A stretch of 64,000 bases of DNA from Oscillospiraceae bacterium Marseille-Q3528 (GCA_018223385.1 JAGTTR010000003.1:1-64000); one strand, 5' to 3'. Counted from the first letter of the stretch, positions 9,021 to 17,260 are shown. Notes: generated by a model from the sequence alone, not told the origin. Program-made: numbers and translations.

Positions 9021-9833
9021 ATGAATATGGGAAAATCAGTAATTGATTTTAATGAGAAAAAAGGCTTTATCTGTGATATGGATGGTGTAATTTATCATGG
9101 TAATCAGATATTGCCAGGTGTTCCAGAATTCATTCAGTGGCTACATGATGAAAAGAAAGAATATTTATTTTTGACAAATAACAGTGGATATACACCACGA
9201 GAATTAAATCAGAAACTGGCTAGGATGGGACTTGATGTGCCAGAAGAACATTTTTATACCAGTGCATTGGCAACAGCCGCATTTTTAAAAGAACAGGCGG
9301 CAGGCTGTTCGGCATTTGTGATAGGAGAAGCCGGCCTGTTAAATGCACTTTATGATGTAGGTATCACAATGAATGATGTAAATCCGGATTATGTTGTTGT
9401 GGGAGAGGAACGCTCCTATTCATTGGATACATTAACAAAAGCAACGAATTTAGTTCTGAAAGGTGCAAAGCTGATCGGAGCAAACTCAGATGTTTCCGGA
9501 CCGATTGAGAACGGCATTGCTCCTGCTTGTCGTGCATTGATTGCACCTATAGAAATGGCAACAGGAATACAGGCATATTTCTGTGGAAAACCGAATCCAC
9601 TGATGATGAGAACCGGATTAAATATGCTTGGCTGTCATTCTGCAGAAGCAGTGATGGTTGGAGATCGGATGGATACGGATGTAATTTCTGGTATGGAAAG
9701 TGGTATGTCTACCGTATTGGTTCTCTCTGGATGTTCAACGAAGGATACGCTCAAAACTTATGCGTATCGTCCAACTATGGTTTTAAATGGTGTGGGGGAT
9801 ATTGCTATGTTAGCAAAGTCAAAGGCAGAGTAA
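9021..9833 (+). CDS. HAD-IIA family sugar phosphatase (NagD-like)
   Basis: A 270-residue HAD hydrolase. Motif I is D19-M-D21-G, the nucleophile and general acid of the family. L-T-N-N-S-G is motif II, the cap region carries C-G-K-P-N-P (about residues 192-198), and G-D-R-M-D-T-D is the metal-binding motif IV. Subclass IIA members dephosphorylate small sugar or nucleotide phosphates in the cytoplasm. The ribosome binding site is AGGCAGGA; ATG 9027 is an alternative start. It is followed by a strong terminator, so it is monocistronic or the last gene of its unit. Confidence 0.88.
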   Translation: MNMGKSVIDFNEKKGFICDMDGVIYHGNQILPGVPEFIQWLHDEKKEYLFLTNNSGYTPRELNQKLARMGLDVPEEHFYTSALATAAFLKEQAAGCSAFVIGEAGLLNALYDVGITMNDVNPDYVVVGEERSYSLDTLTKATNLVLKGAKLIGANSDVSGPIENGIAPACRALIAPIEMATGIQAYFCGKPNPLMMRTGLNMLGCHSAEAVMVGDRMDTDVISGMESGMSTVLVLSGCSTKDTLKTYAYRPTMVLNGVGDIAMLAKSKAE

Positions 9834-9861
9834 TAATGAATAATCTGAAGTACTAAGAGAT

Positions 9862-9913
9862 AAACAGAGCTTGATAGACAATCGAAAATGTGGTTGTCTC
9901 TCAAGCTCTGTTT
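9862..9913 (+). terminator. Rho-independent terminator after the HAD gene
   Basis: AAACAGAGCTTGA with AGACAA on the 5' side pairs with TTGTCT and TCAAGCTCTGTTT on the 3' side, a long stem with a small loop ending in a short T stretch. The rest of the 316-bp gap up to 10149 holds the promoter and palindromes described separately. Confidence 0.8.
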
Positions 9914-10073
9914 GATTATGAAATTGCTTGCATTCGTATGAATATTTATTTGACAGATTTTATAATATATCTATAAGTCAATTGGAAAATAGAGAATAAT
10001 ACAGTAATGACGCAGGGTATCTGTAAATTAAAAAATAATGAAAATAAGTAATACTATAAGGTGATTTATAAAA

Positions 10074-10122
10074 GGCATATGCCAAAAACATTATTGACAT
10101 ATGTCTTTTATAGGGCTATTAT
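10074..10122 (+). promoter_or_regulatory. Sigma-A promoter with two 10-bp palindromic operators
   Basis: TTGACA (10094-10099), a 17-bp spacer and TATTAT (10117-10122) form a near-consensus promoter. Two perfect palindromes, GGCATATGCC (10074-10083) and GACATATGTC (10096-10105), share the core CATATG and lie 22 bp centre to centre, two helical turns. The second overlaps the -35 element. This arrangement suggests cooperative repression, possibly by the gene's own N-terminal DNA-binding domain. Confidence 0.7.
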
Positions 10123-10149
10123 ATAAGAAAAGCGAGAAAGGAGCAGTTT

Positions 10150-10923
10150 ATGCCGAGACCAGTAAAATGCAGAAAAGTTTGCTATTTCCCCAATGTTTTA
10201 GAATTTCTTCCAGCAGACGATACTGAGAAAAAAACACCTATTGTTCTGACGGTAGATGAGTATGAGACAATTCGTCTTTTGGACAAGAAAGGTTATAGTC
10301 AGGAGCAGTGTGCAGCATCTATGCAGATCGCAAGAACAACAGTTCAACGGATTTACGAGATTGCCAGGAAGAAAATAGCAGATGCACTCATTGGTGGACA
10401 TCCACTCAGAATCGAGGGTGGGGATTTTAGAATCTGTGACGGTCAGAGCAGCAACTGCAGCTTTGGAGGATGTTACAAACAGGAAATTTACAAAAAATAT
10501 ACAGCAGAAAAAGGAGAAGGTATCATGAGAATAGCAGTAACATATGAAAATGGACAGATTTTCCAGCACTTTGGACACACAGAGACATTTAAGATTTATG
10601 ACGTAGAGGAAGGAAAAGTAGTACATTCAGAGGTAGTAGATACCAATGGAAGTGGACACGGCGCATTGGCAGGAGTTCTTAATGCATTGAACGCAGATGT
10701 TTTGATCTGTGGCGGAATCGGAGGCGGTGCACAGACAGCGTTAGCGGCAGCAGGTATTAAGCTTTTCGGAGGAGTTTCTGGAGATGCGGATAAAGCAGTA
10801 GAAGCTTTTATCAATGAAACACTTGATTATAATCCGGATATTAAGTGTTCTCACCATGAGCATAACCACGGGGAAGGACATACATGTGGCGAGCATGGAT
10901 GTGGAAGTCATAGCTGTCATTAA
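10150..10923 (+). CDS. DUF134 DNA-binding domain fused to NifX/NafY-like FeMo-cofactor-type domain
   Basis: A 257-residue two-domain protein. Residues 1-105 match the DUF134 helix-turn-helix family (M-P-R-P-x-K-x-R at the start, then Y-E-T-I-R-L-L-D and a helix-turn-helix around A-R-T-T-V-Q-R-I-Y). Residues 126-230 match the dinitrogenase iron-molybdenum cofactor biosynthesis fold, with the F-G-H-T-E-T-F motif and G-G-I-G-G-G-A-Q. The last 25 residues are very rich in His and Cys, a likely metal site. No nitrogenase genes are present here, so a metal- or redox-responsive regulator is more likely than nitrogenase assembly. Confidence 0.85.
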   Translation: MPRPVKCRKVCYFPNVLEFLPADDTEKKTPIVLTVDEYETIRLLDKKGYSQEQCAASMQIARTTVQRIYEIARKKIADALIGGHPLRIEGGDFRICDGQSSNCSFGGCYKQEIYKKYTAEKGEGIMRIAVTYENGQIFQHFGHTETFKIYDVEEGKVVHSEVVDTNGSGHGALAGVLNALNADVLICGGIGGGAQTALAAAGIKLFGGVSGDADKAVEAFINETLDYNPDIKCSHHEHNHGEGHTCGEHGCGSHSCH

Positions 10924-10948
10924 GAAGAATAGCAAAAAATAATAATAC

Positions 10949-10996
10949 GAAGGATGTGCCAAGGTAATGGGGAAGTTACCGCAGTGCATCCTTTTT
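10949..10996 (+). terminator. Terminator after the DUF134-NifX fusion
   Basis: AAGGATG with an inner GGTAA pairs with TTACC and CATCC, followed by TTTTT. The remaining gap to 11208 is AT-rich with no supported gene. Confidence 0.7.
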
Positions 10997-11208
10997 GTGT
11001 TATTTTCTAGAAAGATAATTTGTACTTTAAGGACAATAGTTAAAGTTTGTGGATGTTGTGACAAACCTTATATATTGATTATTTCTTTTTCTTACTTGCG
11101 GAAAGTGATGAATGGACCATATAATAATTATTAAGCATCCAGAGAGTTCTTATTCTGGAAATAGAATTATTCGTACCAGTGGTGTGAGCATAGATGAGGA
11201 GTGAAAGA

Positions 11209-11671
11209 ATGGTAGAAGATGCTATGTTTTCCGGGGAATCGAAAAATATTGAGTACAAGGTATCCTTGCCCGATAAAAGTGAAAAGTACATGAAGACGAT
11301 TGTAGCTTTTGCCAATACACAGGGCGGCAAGCTGATTGTTGGAGTAGATGATAAAACACACCAGATTGTTGGTGTGGAAAATGATGTGTTGTTTCAGCTG
11401 ATGGATGGAATTGCCAATGCAGTTTCTGATTCCTGTGTGCCACAGATCATTCCTGATATTGAGCCGCAGACGGTAAACAGGAAAACAGGAAAACAGTTAT
11501 TGTTGTATCAGTAGAAGCAGGAAAGAATAGACCATATTATCTGAAATCAAAGGGAAAAGATAATGGTACTTACATCCGTTTAGCAGGTACATCAAGACAG
11601 GCATTTCCAGAGAAGATAAAAGAGCTGGAAATGGAAGGTGCCAGAATCTCATGGGATGAGCTTAGAAGCCT
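11209..11671 (+). pseudogene. Broken AlbA_2/Schlafen-type DNA-binding gene (8-bp duplication)
   Basis: The N-terminal part (E-S-K-N-I-E-Y-K, F-A-N-T-Q-G-G-K-L-I-V-G-V-D-D) is the AlbA_2 (Schlafen-fold) domain. The frame breaks at about 11485, where the octamer AGGAAAAC is present twice in tandem; removing one copy restores V-N-R-K-T-V-I-V-V-S-V-E-A-G-K-N-R-P-Y-Y and R-L-A-G-T-S-R-Q-A, the expected family continuation. The restored frame then ends at 11671 after D-E-L-R-S-L, far short of a full-length gene. ATG 11209 has AGGAG upstream. Confidence 0.8.
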
Positions 11672-12918
11672 CTGAAAATTCACTAGAACATAGAATTAAC
11701 AAAGTGGCAAAAGCAGGTTGGGAAACAGCGAAAGAAATATTGACAGAAGTAGCTGGAGAGTATGTAAAAAATAAAATAGGTGTTAATATTGTAGAAACAT
11801 TTCAAAGTGAAAAGACGGGCATTGATAATCAAAAATTTAAATTTGATCAAATGTTTGCGTTTAGGAAAACTTTACTGTTCGTTGGAAAAGAATCATCTAT
11901 TCAAAGATTGTTACCGCAGGCGGAAGTTATATACCTACACTATTCAGCCGATAATTTGGAGGAATATGATGCAAGGCTAGATTTGAAGTTGCCGTTGATA
12001 AGCGTTATAGACAAGTTGACAGAGCGAGTACAGGCATACAGTAAGATAGAGAATATTCAGGTAGGATTATTCAGACTTGAAGTTGAGGATTTTCCTGAAA
12101 GGGTATTTCAGGAAGCATTGCTTAATGCGTTGTCTCATAGAGATTACCAGAGTAATGCTGGGGTTTATGTAAAACAATACCAAGATCGAATAGTTATTGA
12201 AAATCCTGGTGGATTTCTTGATGGAATTACAGAGGATAATATTATAACTCATCCATCGATTCCCAGGAATAAACTAATAGCGGAGACACTTCAAAATTTG
12301 AAGTATGTCCAGAGGACAGGTCAGGGAGTAGATATTATTTATAAGGACATGGTTTCAATGGGCAAGCCATATCCAAGATATAGATCATTTAATGATGCAG
12401 TTTCACTTACAATATTTAGTGCAATAGATAATACTGAATTTGTTAAGTTTATTACAGAAGTACAAGATAAAAATAGTAAAATTATGTCTTTGGCTGAGAT
12501 GATGATATTAAGAGATCTCTTAGATAACAGAAAGGAACAGTTATCAGAGTTGTCGAGAAAAGTCCAAAAATCTCTGGATGAAACGAAAAAATCATGTAAT
12601 GAACTGATTAGTAGTGGATTAATAGAGATTGTTGGAAAGGAATACATGCTGCCAGCTAAGGTTTACGAAGCATTAAAGTCAGATGTGGAATATACAAGAG
12701 ATAAGACAGTCCAGTATATCAAGGCTAAAAACATGATTTTGGAGTATTTACAGACAAATGACCAGATAACATCTGCTAAAATACAGGAGATGTGTGGATT
12801 TACTAAACAACAGGCAAGAAGTGTTATTGATAAGATGAGGAGTGAGAAATTTATTAACTTAAAGGGCAAAGGACCGGCGGCTAGATATGTTATATTTGAT
12901 GAATTGAGTGATAATTGA
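11656..12918 (+). CDS. ATP-binding Schlafen/RecG-like regulator, N-terminal AlbA domain missing
   Basis: A frame of about 420 residues starting in the tail of the preceding broken gene; ATG 11656 or an upstream GTG at 11638 could start it. From about residue 70 it matches COG2865-type proteins: F-V-G-K-E-S-S-I-Q-R-L-L-P-Q-A-E-V, then the GHKL-like ATPase segment with E-A-L-L-N-A-L-S-H-R-D-Y and I-E-N-P-G-G-F, and G-Q-G-V-D. A C-terminal winged helix (about 355-415) is present. The expected AlbA_2 domain is absent and residues 1-60 are unlike the family. It reads as a fusion product of two related genes and may be non-functional. Confidence 0.6.
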   Translation: MSLEASENSLEHRINKVAKAGWETAKEILTEVAGEYVKNKIGVNIVETFQSEKTGIDNQKFKFDQMFAFRKTLLFVGKESSIQRLLPQAEVIYLHYSADNLEEYDARLDLKLPLISVIDKLTERVQAYSKIENIQVGLFRLEVEDFPERVFQEALLNALSHRDYQSNAGVYVKQYQDRIVIENPGGFLDGITEDNIITHPSIPRNKLIAETLQNLKYVQRTGQGVDIIYKDMVSMGKPYPRYRSFNDAVSLTIFSAIDNTEFVKFITEVQDKNSKIMSLAEMMILRDLLDNRKEQLSELSRKVQKSLDETKKSCNELISSGLIEIVGKEYMLPAKVYEALKSDVEYTRDKTVQYIKAKNMILEYLQTNDQITSAKIQEMCGFTKQQARSVIDKMRSEKFINLKGKGPAARYVIFDELSDN

Positions 12919-12953
12919 GTTTTGGTAAAATAAAACTCAATTATCACTCAATT
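12902..12953 (+). repeat. Perfect 22-bp inverted repeat overlapping the gene end
   Basis: Bases 12902-12923 are the exact reverse complement of 12932-12953, with an 8-base loop. The left arm covers the last codons and stop of the preceding gene; a short T stretch follows. A third, degenerate copy of the ACTCAATTA motif pairs at about 12999-13040. It can act as a terminator and may also be a binding site. Confidence 0.75.
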
Positions 12954-13152
12954 ACTTTTAATGACAAGTGCTGGAGTAATAAATACGCTGAAAAAATGAT
13001 TGAGTGGAGTCTTTTTAAAAACTCAATTACACTCGTTATAAAACACAGATGTATGAACAGATAATGATGGTTATTTATTAAGCAGTCGCTGGACATTTAT
13101 TTGGATAATGAAAATTTTTTGTTGATGTGCGTGACATTGCAATAAATTCAGA

Positions 13153-13497
13153 ATGATATTTAATATTGCAGTAAAGCTGTCAAGGGGAGAATGTATAGAT
13201 GAAAATATGAATATTACTGAGCCTGTAAATGTAATATATCAGACGGCAGAAGACGGACTTGCAGATACAGTCAAGGCGAGGCTTGAAGCTGCAAATGCAG
13301 ACGGCAGCAGAATATCAATCATAGATGAGTCTGATAAGAGTGTGAGTATGACGGATGACAGGATAGAGGAAGCCATAAAAAGAGAAAATGCGAAGTTGTG
13401 TATTTTTGATCCGATACAGGCTTATCTTGGCGGTGATACTGATATGAACCGTGCAAATGAAGCCAGAGAAATGACGAAGAAGAGTATGAATTCTTGA
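13153..13497 (+). pseudogene. Fragment of an AAA_25-type (RepA-like) replication ATPase
   Basis: The piece N-V-I-Y-Q-T-A-E-D-G-L-A-D-T-V-K-A-R-L and the Walker B-like L-C-I-F-D-P-I-Q-A-Y-L-G-G with D-M-N-R-A-N-E match the AAA_25 family of mobile-element ATPases. The Walker A part and the C-terminal third are missing. Another frame (about 13476-13544) encodes a different short C-terminal tail ending at TAG, so two truncated genes abut. Residual mobile element DNA. Confidence 0.7.
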
Positions 13498-13567
13498 GAG
13501 GGAATAAGGAACTCGAATTAATTTTTGAGGAACACTTGAAATAGGTTGCAAAAAATATATAGAGATA

Positions 13568-13607
13568 GAAAAGCTGTAAAAATCTACGTTGAATTTTACA
13601 GCTTTTT
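13568..13607 (+). terminator. Terminator after the AAA fragment
   Basis: AAAAGCTGTAAAA pairs with TTTTACAGCTTTTT around a loop of about 13 bases, ending in a T-run. It insulates the toxin-antitoxin pair that follows. GCTCATGAGC (13662-13671), a perfect 10-bp palindrome, lies between it and the antitoxin start and may be the antitoxin operator. Confidence 0.75.
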
Positions 13608-13720
13608 GTGTATAATAAAAGTAACAGAAACAATATGAATATGGACTGCATAGTAGGTTGTGCTCATGAGCGAGAAGCGAATGCGAATGTCCGCTTTATC
13701 AAGGAAAGGAGCTGAAAAAT

Positions 13721-13969
13721 ATGGCAAATATTTTACCAGTGTCTGATTTGAGAAATTATAATGAAGTTCTGAAGAACTGTCATAAAGGAGAACCAGTATA
13801 TCTGACAAAGAATGGCAGAGGACGTTTTGTAGTTATGGATATTGAAGACTATGAGCGTGATCGTGCAGAGAAAAAACTTCTCCTGAAGCTGCAGGAAGCT
13901 GAAGAAGCAGTGAAAGATGGCGAAGGTTGGCTGGATCTGGACGAACTGAAAGCACTTGTGGGGGAATAA
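13721..13969 (+). CDS. Type II antitoxin, Phd/YefM family
   Basis: An 82-residue protein with the Phd/YefM N-terminal fold (P-V-S-D-L-R-N-Y-N, then V-Y-L-T-K-N-G-R-G-R-F-V-V-M-D) and an acidic, helical C-terminal tail that would wrap the toxin. The ribosome binding site is AAAGGAG. The toxin gene begins one base after its stop. Such antitoxins repress their own promoter together with the toxin. Confidence 0.9.
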   Translation: MANILPVSDLRNYNEVLKNCHKGEPVYLTKNGRGRFVVMDIEDYERDRAEKKLLLKLQEAEEAVKDGEGWLDLDELKALVGE

Positions 13970-13970
13970 G

Positions 13971-14270
13971 ATGTTAAAATTGCGGATCAATCCGATTGTT
14001 GCAAAGGATTTGAAAAACATCCGAGATTATATTGCTGAAGATAACGAAGAATATGCAGCAAAGACCATAAAGGAAATTTACGGTAAATTTGAAAATCTTC
14101 AGATGTTTCCGGGAATGGGTTCAGATCTTTTAAAGCGAGTCAGCTTTCGGACAGATTATAAATATGCGATATGGGAAGATTATGTGATTATCTACAAGGT
14201 TGAAAACGAATATGTGGAGATTTATAGAGTGGTCAACCGATATCAGGATATTACGAGAATTTTCGATTGA
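13971..14270 (+). CDS. Type II toxin, RelE/ParE superfamily
   Basis: A 99-residue RelE/ParE-fold protein: helices with A-K-D-L-K-N-I-R-D-Y-I at the start, M-F-P-G-M-G in the middle, and the C-terminal strands Y-V-I-I-Y-K-V and Y-R-V-V-N-R-Y-Q-D. I use ATG 13971, one base after the antitoxin stop; a start at 13956 would overlap the antitoxin. ParE members poison gyrase and RelE members cut mRNA at the ribosome; the sequence does not separate these. The gene is intact. Confidence 0.88.
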   Translation: MLKLRINPIVAKDLKNIRDYIAEDNEEYAAKTIKEIYGKFENLQMFPGMGSDLLKRVSFRTDYKYAIWEDYVIIYKVENEYVEIYRVVNRYQDITRIFD

Positions 14271-14318
14271 ATAAATCTAAATAGAAACTAATTAAAATTT
14301 TGAAGGGGGAGTTACAAA

Positions 14319-15308
14319 ATGAACGTTACTGAAATCAGACGTCCGGCTGACATGGAGAGAATCAACACACCGGAGCTTGCGCAGGCTTTTATTGATGAGC
14401 AGATCGCATTGATCAAGGAGCAGGTAGGAGATAAGAAGGTTCTTCTTGCACTTTCTGGCGGCGTAGATTCATCCGTAGTTGCAGCTCTGTTAATCAAGGC
14501 AATTGGCCAGCAGTTAGTATGTGTTCATGTGAACCATGGTCTTCTGCGTAAGGGTGAGCCGGAGCAGGTGATCGAAGTATTCCGCAATCAGATGAATGCG
14601 AACCTGGTTTATGTGGATGCTACCGACCGTTTTCTGGATAAGCTGGCAGGTGTGGATGATCCGGAGACAAAGAGAAAGATCATCGGCGGCGAGTTTATCG
14701 AGGTATTTGCTGAGGAAGCCAGAAAGCTTGACGGAATTGAGTTCTTAGCACAGGGAACGATCTGGCCGGATATTCTGGAGTCTGAGGAAGGTATCAAGGC
14801 ACATCACAATGCAGGCGGTCTTCCGGAGGATATGGATTTCGAACTGGTAGAGCCGGTTAGAATCCTGTTTAAGGATGAGGTTCGTGTTGTTGGCGATCAG
14901 CTTGGTCTGCCGCATGATATGGTATATCGTCAGCCATTCCCGGGTCCGGGACTTGGTGTTCGCTGCCCGGGTGCTATCACACGTGACCGTCTGGAAGCTG
15001 TACGTGAGTCTGATGCAATTCTTCGTGAGGAGTTTGATAAGAATGGCCTTGCAGGCAAGATTTGGCAGTACTTTACCGTTGTTCCGGAGTTCCGTTCAAC
15101 AGGTATCAAAGATGGCAAGCGTGCATTCGAGTGGTGCTGTATCGTTCGTGCCGTATGTTCCACCGATGTTATGACAGCTACCGCTGCTGAGATTCCGCAT
15201 GAAGTGATGGTTCATATTACAGACCGTATTACCCATGAAGTTCCGGGAATCAACCGTGTGCTGTATGACTTCACACCGAAGCCAACTGGAACGGTAGAGT
15301 TTGAATAA
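14319..15308 (+). CDS. guaA: GMP synthase ATP-pyrophosphatase subunit, stand-alone
   Basis: A 329-residue protein with the N-type ATP-pyrophosphatase P-loop S-G-G-V-D-S-S (about residues 46-52), H-H-N-A-G-G-L-P-E, F-K-D-E-V-R, R-Q-P-F-P-G-P-G-L and the C-terminal dimerisation domain. It covers only the C-terminal half of usual bacterial GuaA; the glutamine amidotransferase domain is absent and not encoded nearby. It would amidate XMP with ammonia, or with a separate amidotransferase subunit as in two-subunit GMP synthases. Base and codon use are richer in G and C than in its neighbours, suggesting a different origin. GGGGGAG precedes the ATG. Confidence 0.88.
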   Translation: MNVTEIRRPADMERINTPELAQAFIDEQIALIKEQVGDKKVLLALSGGVDSSVVAALLIKAIGQQLVCVHVNHGLLRKGEPEQVIEVFRNQMNANLVYVDATDRFLDKLAGVDDPETKRKIIGGEFIEVFAEEARKLDGIEFLAQGTIWPDILESEEGIKAHHNAGGLPEDMDFELVEPVRILFKDEVRVVGDQLGLPHDMVYRQPFPGPGLGVRCPGAITRDRLEAVRESDAILREEFDKNGLAGKIWQYFTVVPEFRSTGIKDGKRAFEWCCIVRAVCSTDVMTATAAEIPHEVMVHITDRITHEVPGINRVLYDFTPKPTGTVEFE

Positions 15309-15320
15309 GTGGAAATAGAA

Positions 15321-15362
15321 GAGCCCTTAGCTGTGGGTAAAAACTCATAGCTAAGGGCTTTT
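15321..15362. terminator. Terminator between guaA and the convergent gene
   Basis: AGCCCTTAGCT (15322-15332) pairs perfectly with AGCTAAGGGCT (15349-15359), followed by TTTT; the complementary strand has AAGAG before it. It can serve both convergent genes. Confidence 0.85.
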
Positions 15363-15392
15363 GATGGGACTTTTGCCCATATTTGCGAGGTA

Positions 15393-15944
15393 TCAGACTT
15401 TGGGTAATGGTTTTAATAACACCGTTATTCCTAAAGCCGCTGGAATTATCAGTGGCAAGATTATCCATGCACTCTGGAACAGTACCCAGGAAAGAATCGA
15501 AAGAATAGAGAAAATTGTTATTTTTACATAGGCATCTGCTTTTAGCTTCTGTTTTTTCAGCATTACGATAGAGGATATTAACAGAATCAGGAATATTACA
15601 AATAATAAAACAATCCCTACTGCCAGCAAAAAGGCTACAACTCCCGTCATTCCTCCAAGCAATGCTGTAAGCGAGCCTGGAAAGATAAGATATCCGCCTA
15701 TGTAGTCTCCATTTCCTCCAGAGTTGGTTGCCAGATTTATACCAGCTGTTGTGATTTTTGCAGCATGTCTGACAAGAAATAAAGATGCAATTCCGGCACA
15801 GAGAAAAAATGTCGTATAAATACCAATGAGTATTGTGGAAATTAGTGATCCAAGAGGGATTTTTTTATCATTCATAGTATAAGTCCATTCTTTCTGCCAT
15901 AGAAATAATTGATGGGATTGCGTATGGATATCCGTTATCTTCAT
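15393..15944 (-). CDS. Small membrane protein of unknown function
   Basis: Three or four hydrophobic segments are visible: about residues 33-58, 90-130, and 143-180. It resembles no family I can name. Neither possible start (15944 or the internal ATG at 15875) has a clear ribosome binding site; the shorter form would begin M-N-D-K-K-I-P-L. Probably a small polytopic membrane protein. Confidence 0.55.
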   Translation of the reverse strand: MKITDIHTQSHQLFLWQKEWTYTMNDKKIPLGSLISTILIGIYTTFFLCAGIASLFLVRHAAKITTAGINLATNSGGNGDYIGGYLIFPGSLTALLGGMTGVVAFLLAVGIVLLFVIFLILLISSIVMLKKQKLKADAYVKITIFSILSILSWVLFQSAWIILPLIIPAALGITVLLKPLPKV

Positions 15945-16572
15945 TTACTGCAAGCACACCGTGCCTGCTACACTTCTGAAGTCCCTTAACTGCTTAAATT
16001 TATATTATTATACAACTTTTTTTGATTCTTAGACAAGATGTGACCTTGGAATATTTAGTTTTGCAAGTGGGTTTTGTTTATTGTATTTTGCAATATAGCG
16101 TTGCATTCCTGAGCGAACTCGCTTATGATTTGAGTCGAAACATATTGTTATTATTCACAGCTACGGAGAAAGTGTTATCATTTCTGATAACAAATAATCT
16201 CTAAACAGAATTGATTAGTAATTGTCGGATTCGAGTAGTAAACAGGGAGCCGGGGAGTTGCTTTGATAGCGGGCTTCCCGGCTCTTGGCGTGCGGTGTGA
16301 TACCTTTTTGATACCTGAACAAATTATTCATCTTCGCCCTTAACATCAAGAGTTGTGGCAATTCAATGTTTTATTATGATTGTATAAACATGGTGCTAGT
16401 ACCATGTGACAAGAACTAATGAGAGAAATTCTTTGTGGTATGAATGACTCTAAAAGGGATCTGATTAGTCGATGAATACTGGGATTGCGGTAGGAAAGAG
16501 TTCATTGGATGAAATAAAATAGGTTGTATTTATCCTAAAATTTTCATATAATATAAAAAAGGAGATGATCAT
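15945..16572. other. 628-bp intergenic stretch with one GC-rich hairpin
   Basis: No supported gene is seen; a 60-codon frame at 16022 has no ribosome binding site. A GC-rich stem-loop lies at about 16247-16284 (GAGCCGGGGAG with CTTCCCGGCTC), unlike its AT-rich surroundings. It is followed by two close copies of GATACC. This may be the scar of an excised or decayed integrated element. Confidence 0.45.
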
Positions 16573-16815
16573 ATGACGATAGATACAAATACCATGGTTT
16601 CAATTTCAGAAGCCAACCAGAATTTTTCAAAGGTTGCAAGACTGGTGGACGAGCGTGGATCAGCAGTTATTTTGAAGAATAATGTTCCAAGATACATTGT
16701 GATAGATTTTAGTAAAATGGATGAAGATGTTGTTGCGTTGGATGAAGATGTACTGAGTATATCGAAAAAACTTATGGAGCAAAACCGAGAAGCATATGAG
16801 GTATTGGCTAAATGA
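16573..16815 (+). CDS. Phd-type antitoxin next to a decayed Doc gene
   Basis: An 80-residue Phd/YefM-like antitoxin: S-I-S-E-A-N-Q-N-F-S-K-V-A-R-L-V-D is the typical N-terminal helix pair, then V-P-R-Y-I-V-I-D and an acidic C-terminal tail. AAAAAGGAGATG is the ribosome binding site. Its stop overlaps the start of the Doc-like reading frame by 4 bases. The antitoxin is intact although the toxin is not. Confidence 0.85.
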   Translation: MTIDTNTMVSISEANQNFSKVARLVDERGSAVILKNNVPRYIVIDFSKMDEDVVALDEDVLSISKKLMEQNREAYEVLAK

Positions 16816-16994
16816 AGAGATTAAGCAAAGAACAGATTCTCTTGCTTCATTCTCAACTTATTCAGCAAACAGGCGGAAGTGATGGTGTCAGAGATTATGC
16901 TTTGCTGGAATCAGCAATAGAGGCACCATTTCAATCTTTTGGTGGCGACGAGTTATATCCAACGATACAGGCTAAAGCAGCAAGATTGGGATAA
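16812..16994 (+). pseudogene. Truncated Doc (Fic-fold) toxin
   Basis: The N-terminal half of a Doc toxin is present: L-S-K-E-Q-I-L-L-L-H, G-G-S-D-G-V-R-D-Y-A-L-L-E-S-A-I-E-A-P-F, Y-P-T-I-Q-A-K-A-A-R-L-G. The frame stops at 16992-16994, just before the place where the catalytic Fic motif (H-P-F-x-D-G-N-K-R in the family) should be, and no such motif is found in any frame downstream. It cannot be an active toxin. Confidence 0.8.
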
Positions 16995-17055
16995 TAGTTG
17001 CTGATATATAATTGAAAAGAAAGAGACAAATTGCAATTTAATGAGGGCAAAGCAA

Positions 17056-17260
17056 ATGGAGCAGATTATCAATTATAGAGACATACCTACAGATAAAAAA
17101 CTGATATTTTAAATGCTCTTGAGCAAATAGGTTTTATTCCAGCATATGGCAGAGTGAAAACAATGCAACGAGTTATGGAAAAATCGATCCCGGGTTCAGG
17201 ACCTCAATTCTATTTTGTTTTTCGCGAAGATAAGTTGATAGGATACACTTTTCTGTAATA
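17056..17260 (+). pseudogene. GNAT acetyltransferase-like remnant with frameshift
   Basis: The start M-E-Q-I-I-N-Y-R-D-I-P is in one frame and the continuation I-L-N-A-L-E-Q-I-G-F-I-P-A-Y-G-R, G-S-G-P-Q-F-Y-F-V-F-R-E-D-K-L-I-G-Y in another, with the shift at about 17100. It ends at a stop after about 65 residues. The pattern fits the N-terminal part of a GNAT-like or related small-molecule transferase. Confidence 0.5.

Noticed and set aside
16022..16204. 60-codon plus-strand frame in the gap after the small membrane protein
   Set aside because: No ribosome binding site, no recognisable domain and atypical composition; treated as chance.
16321..16365. Possible tail of an integrase on the minus strand
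   Set aside because: Only about 12 codons are open before a stop; too short to support.
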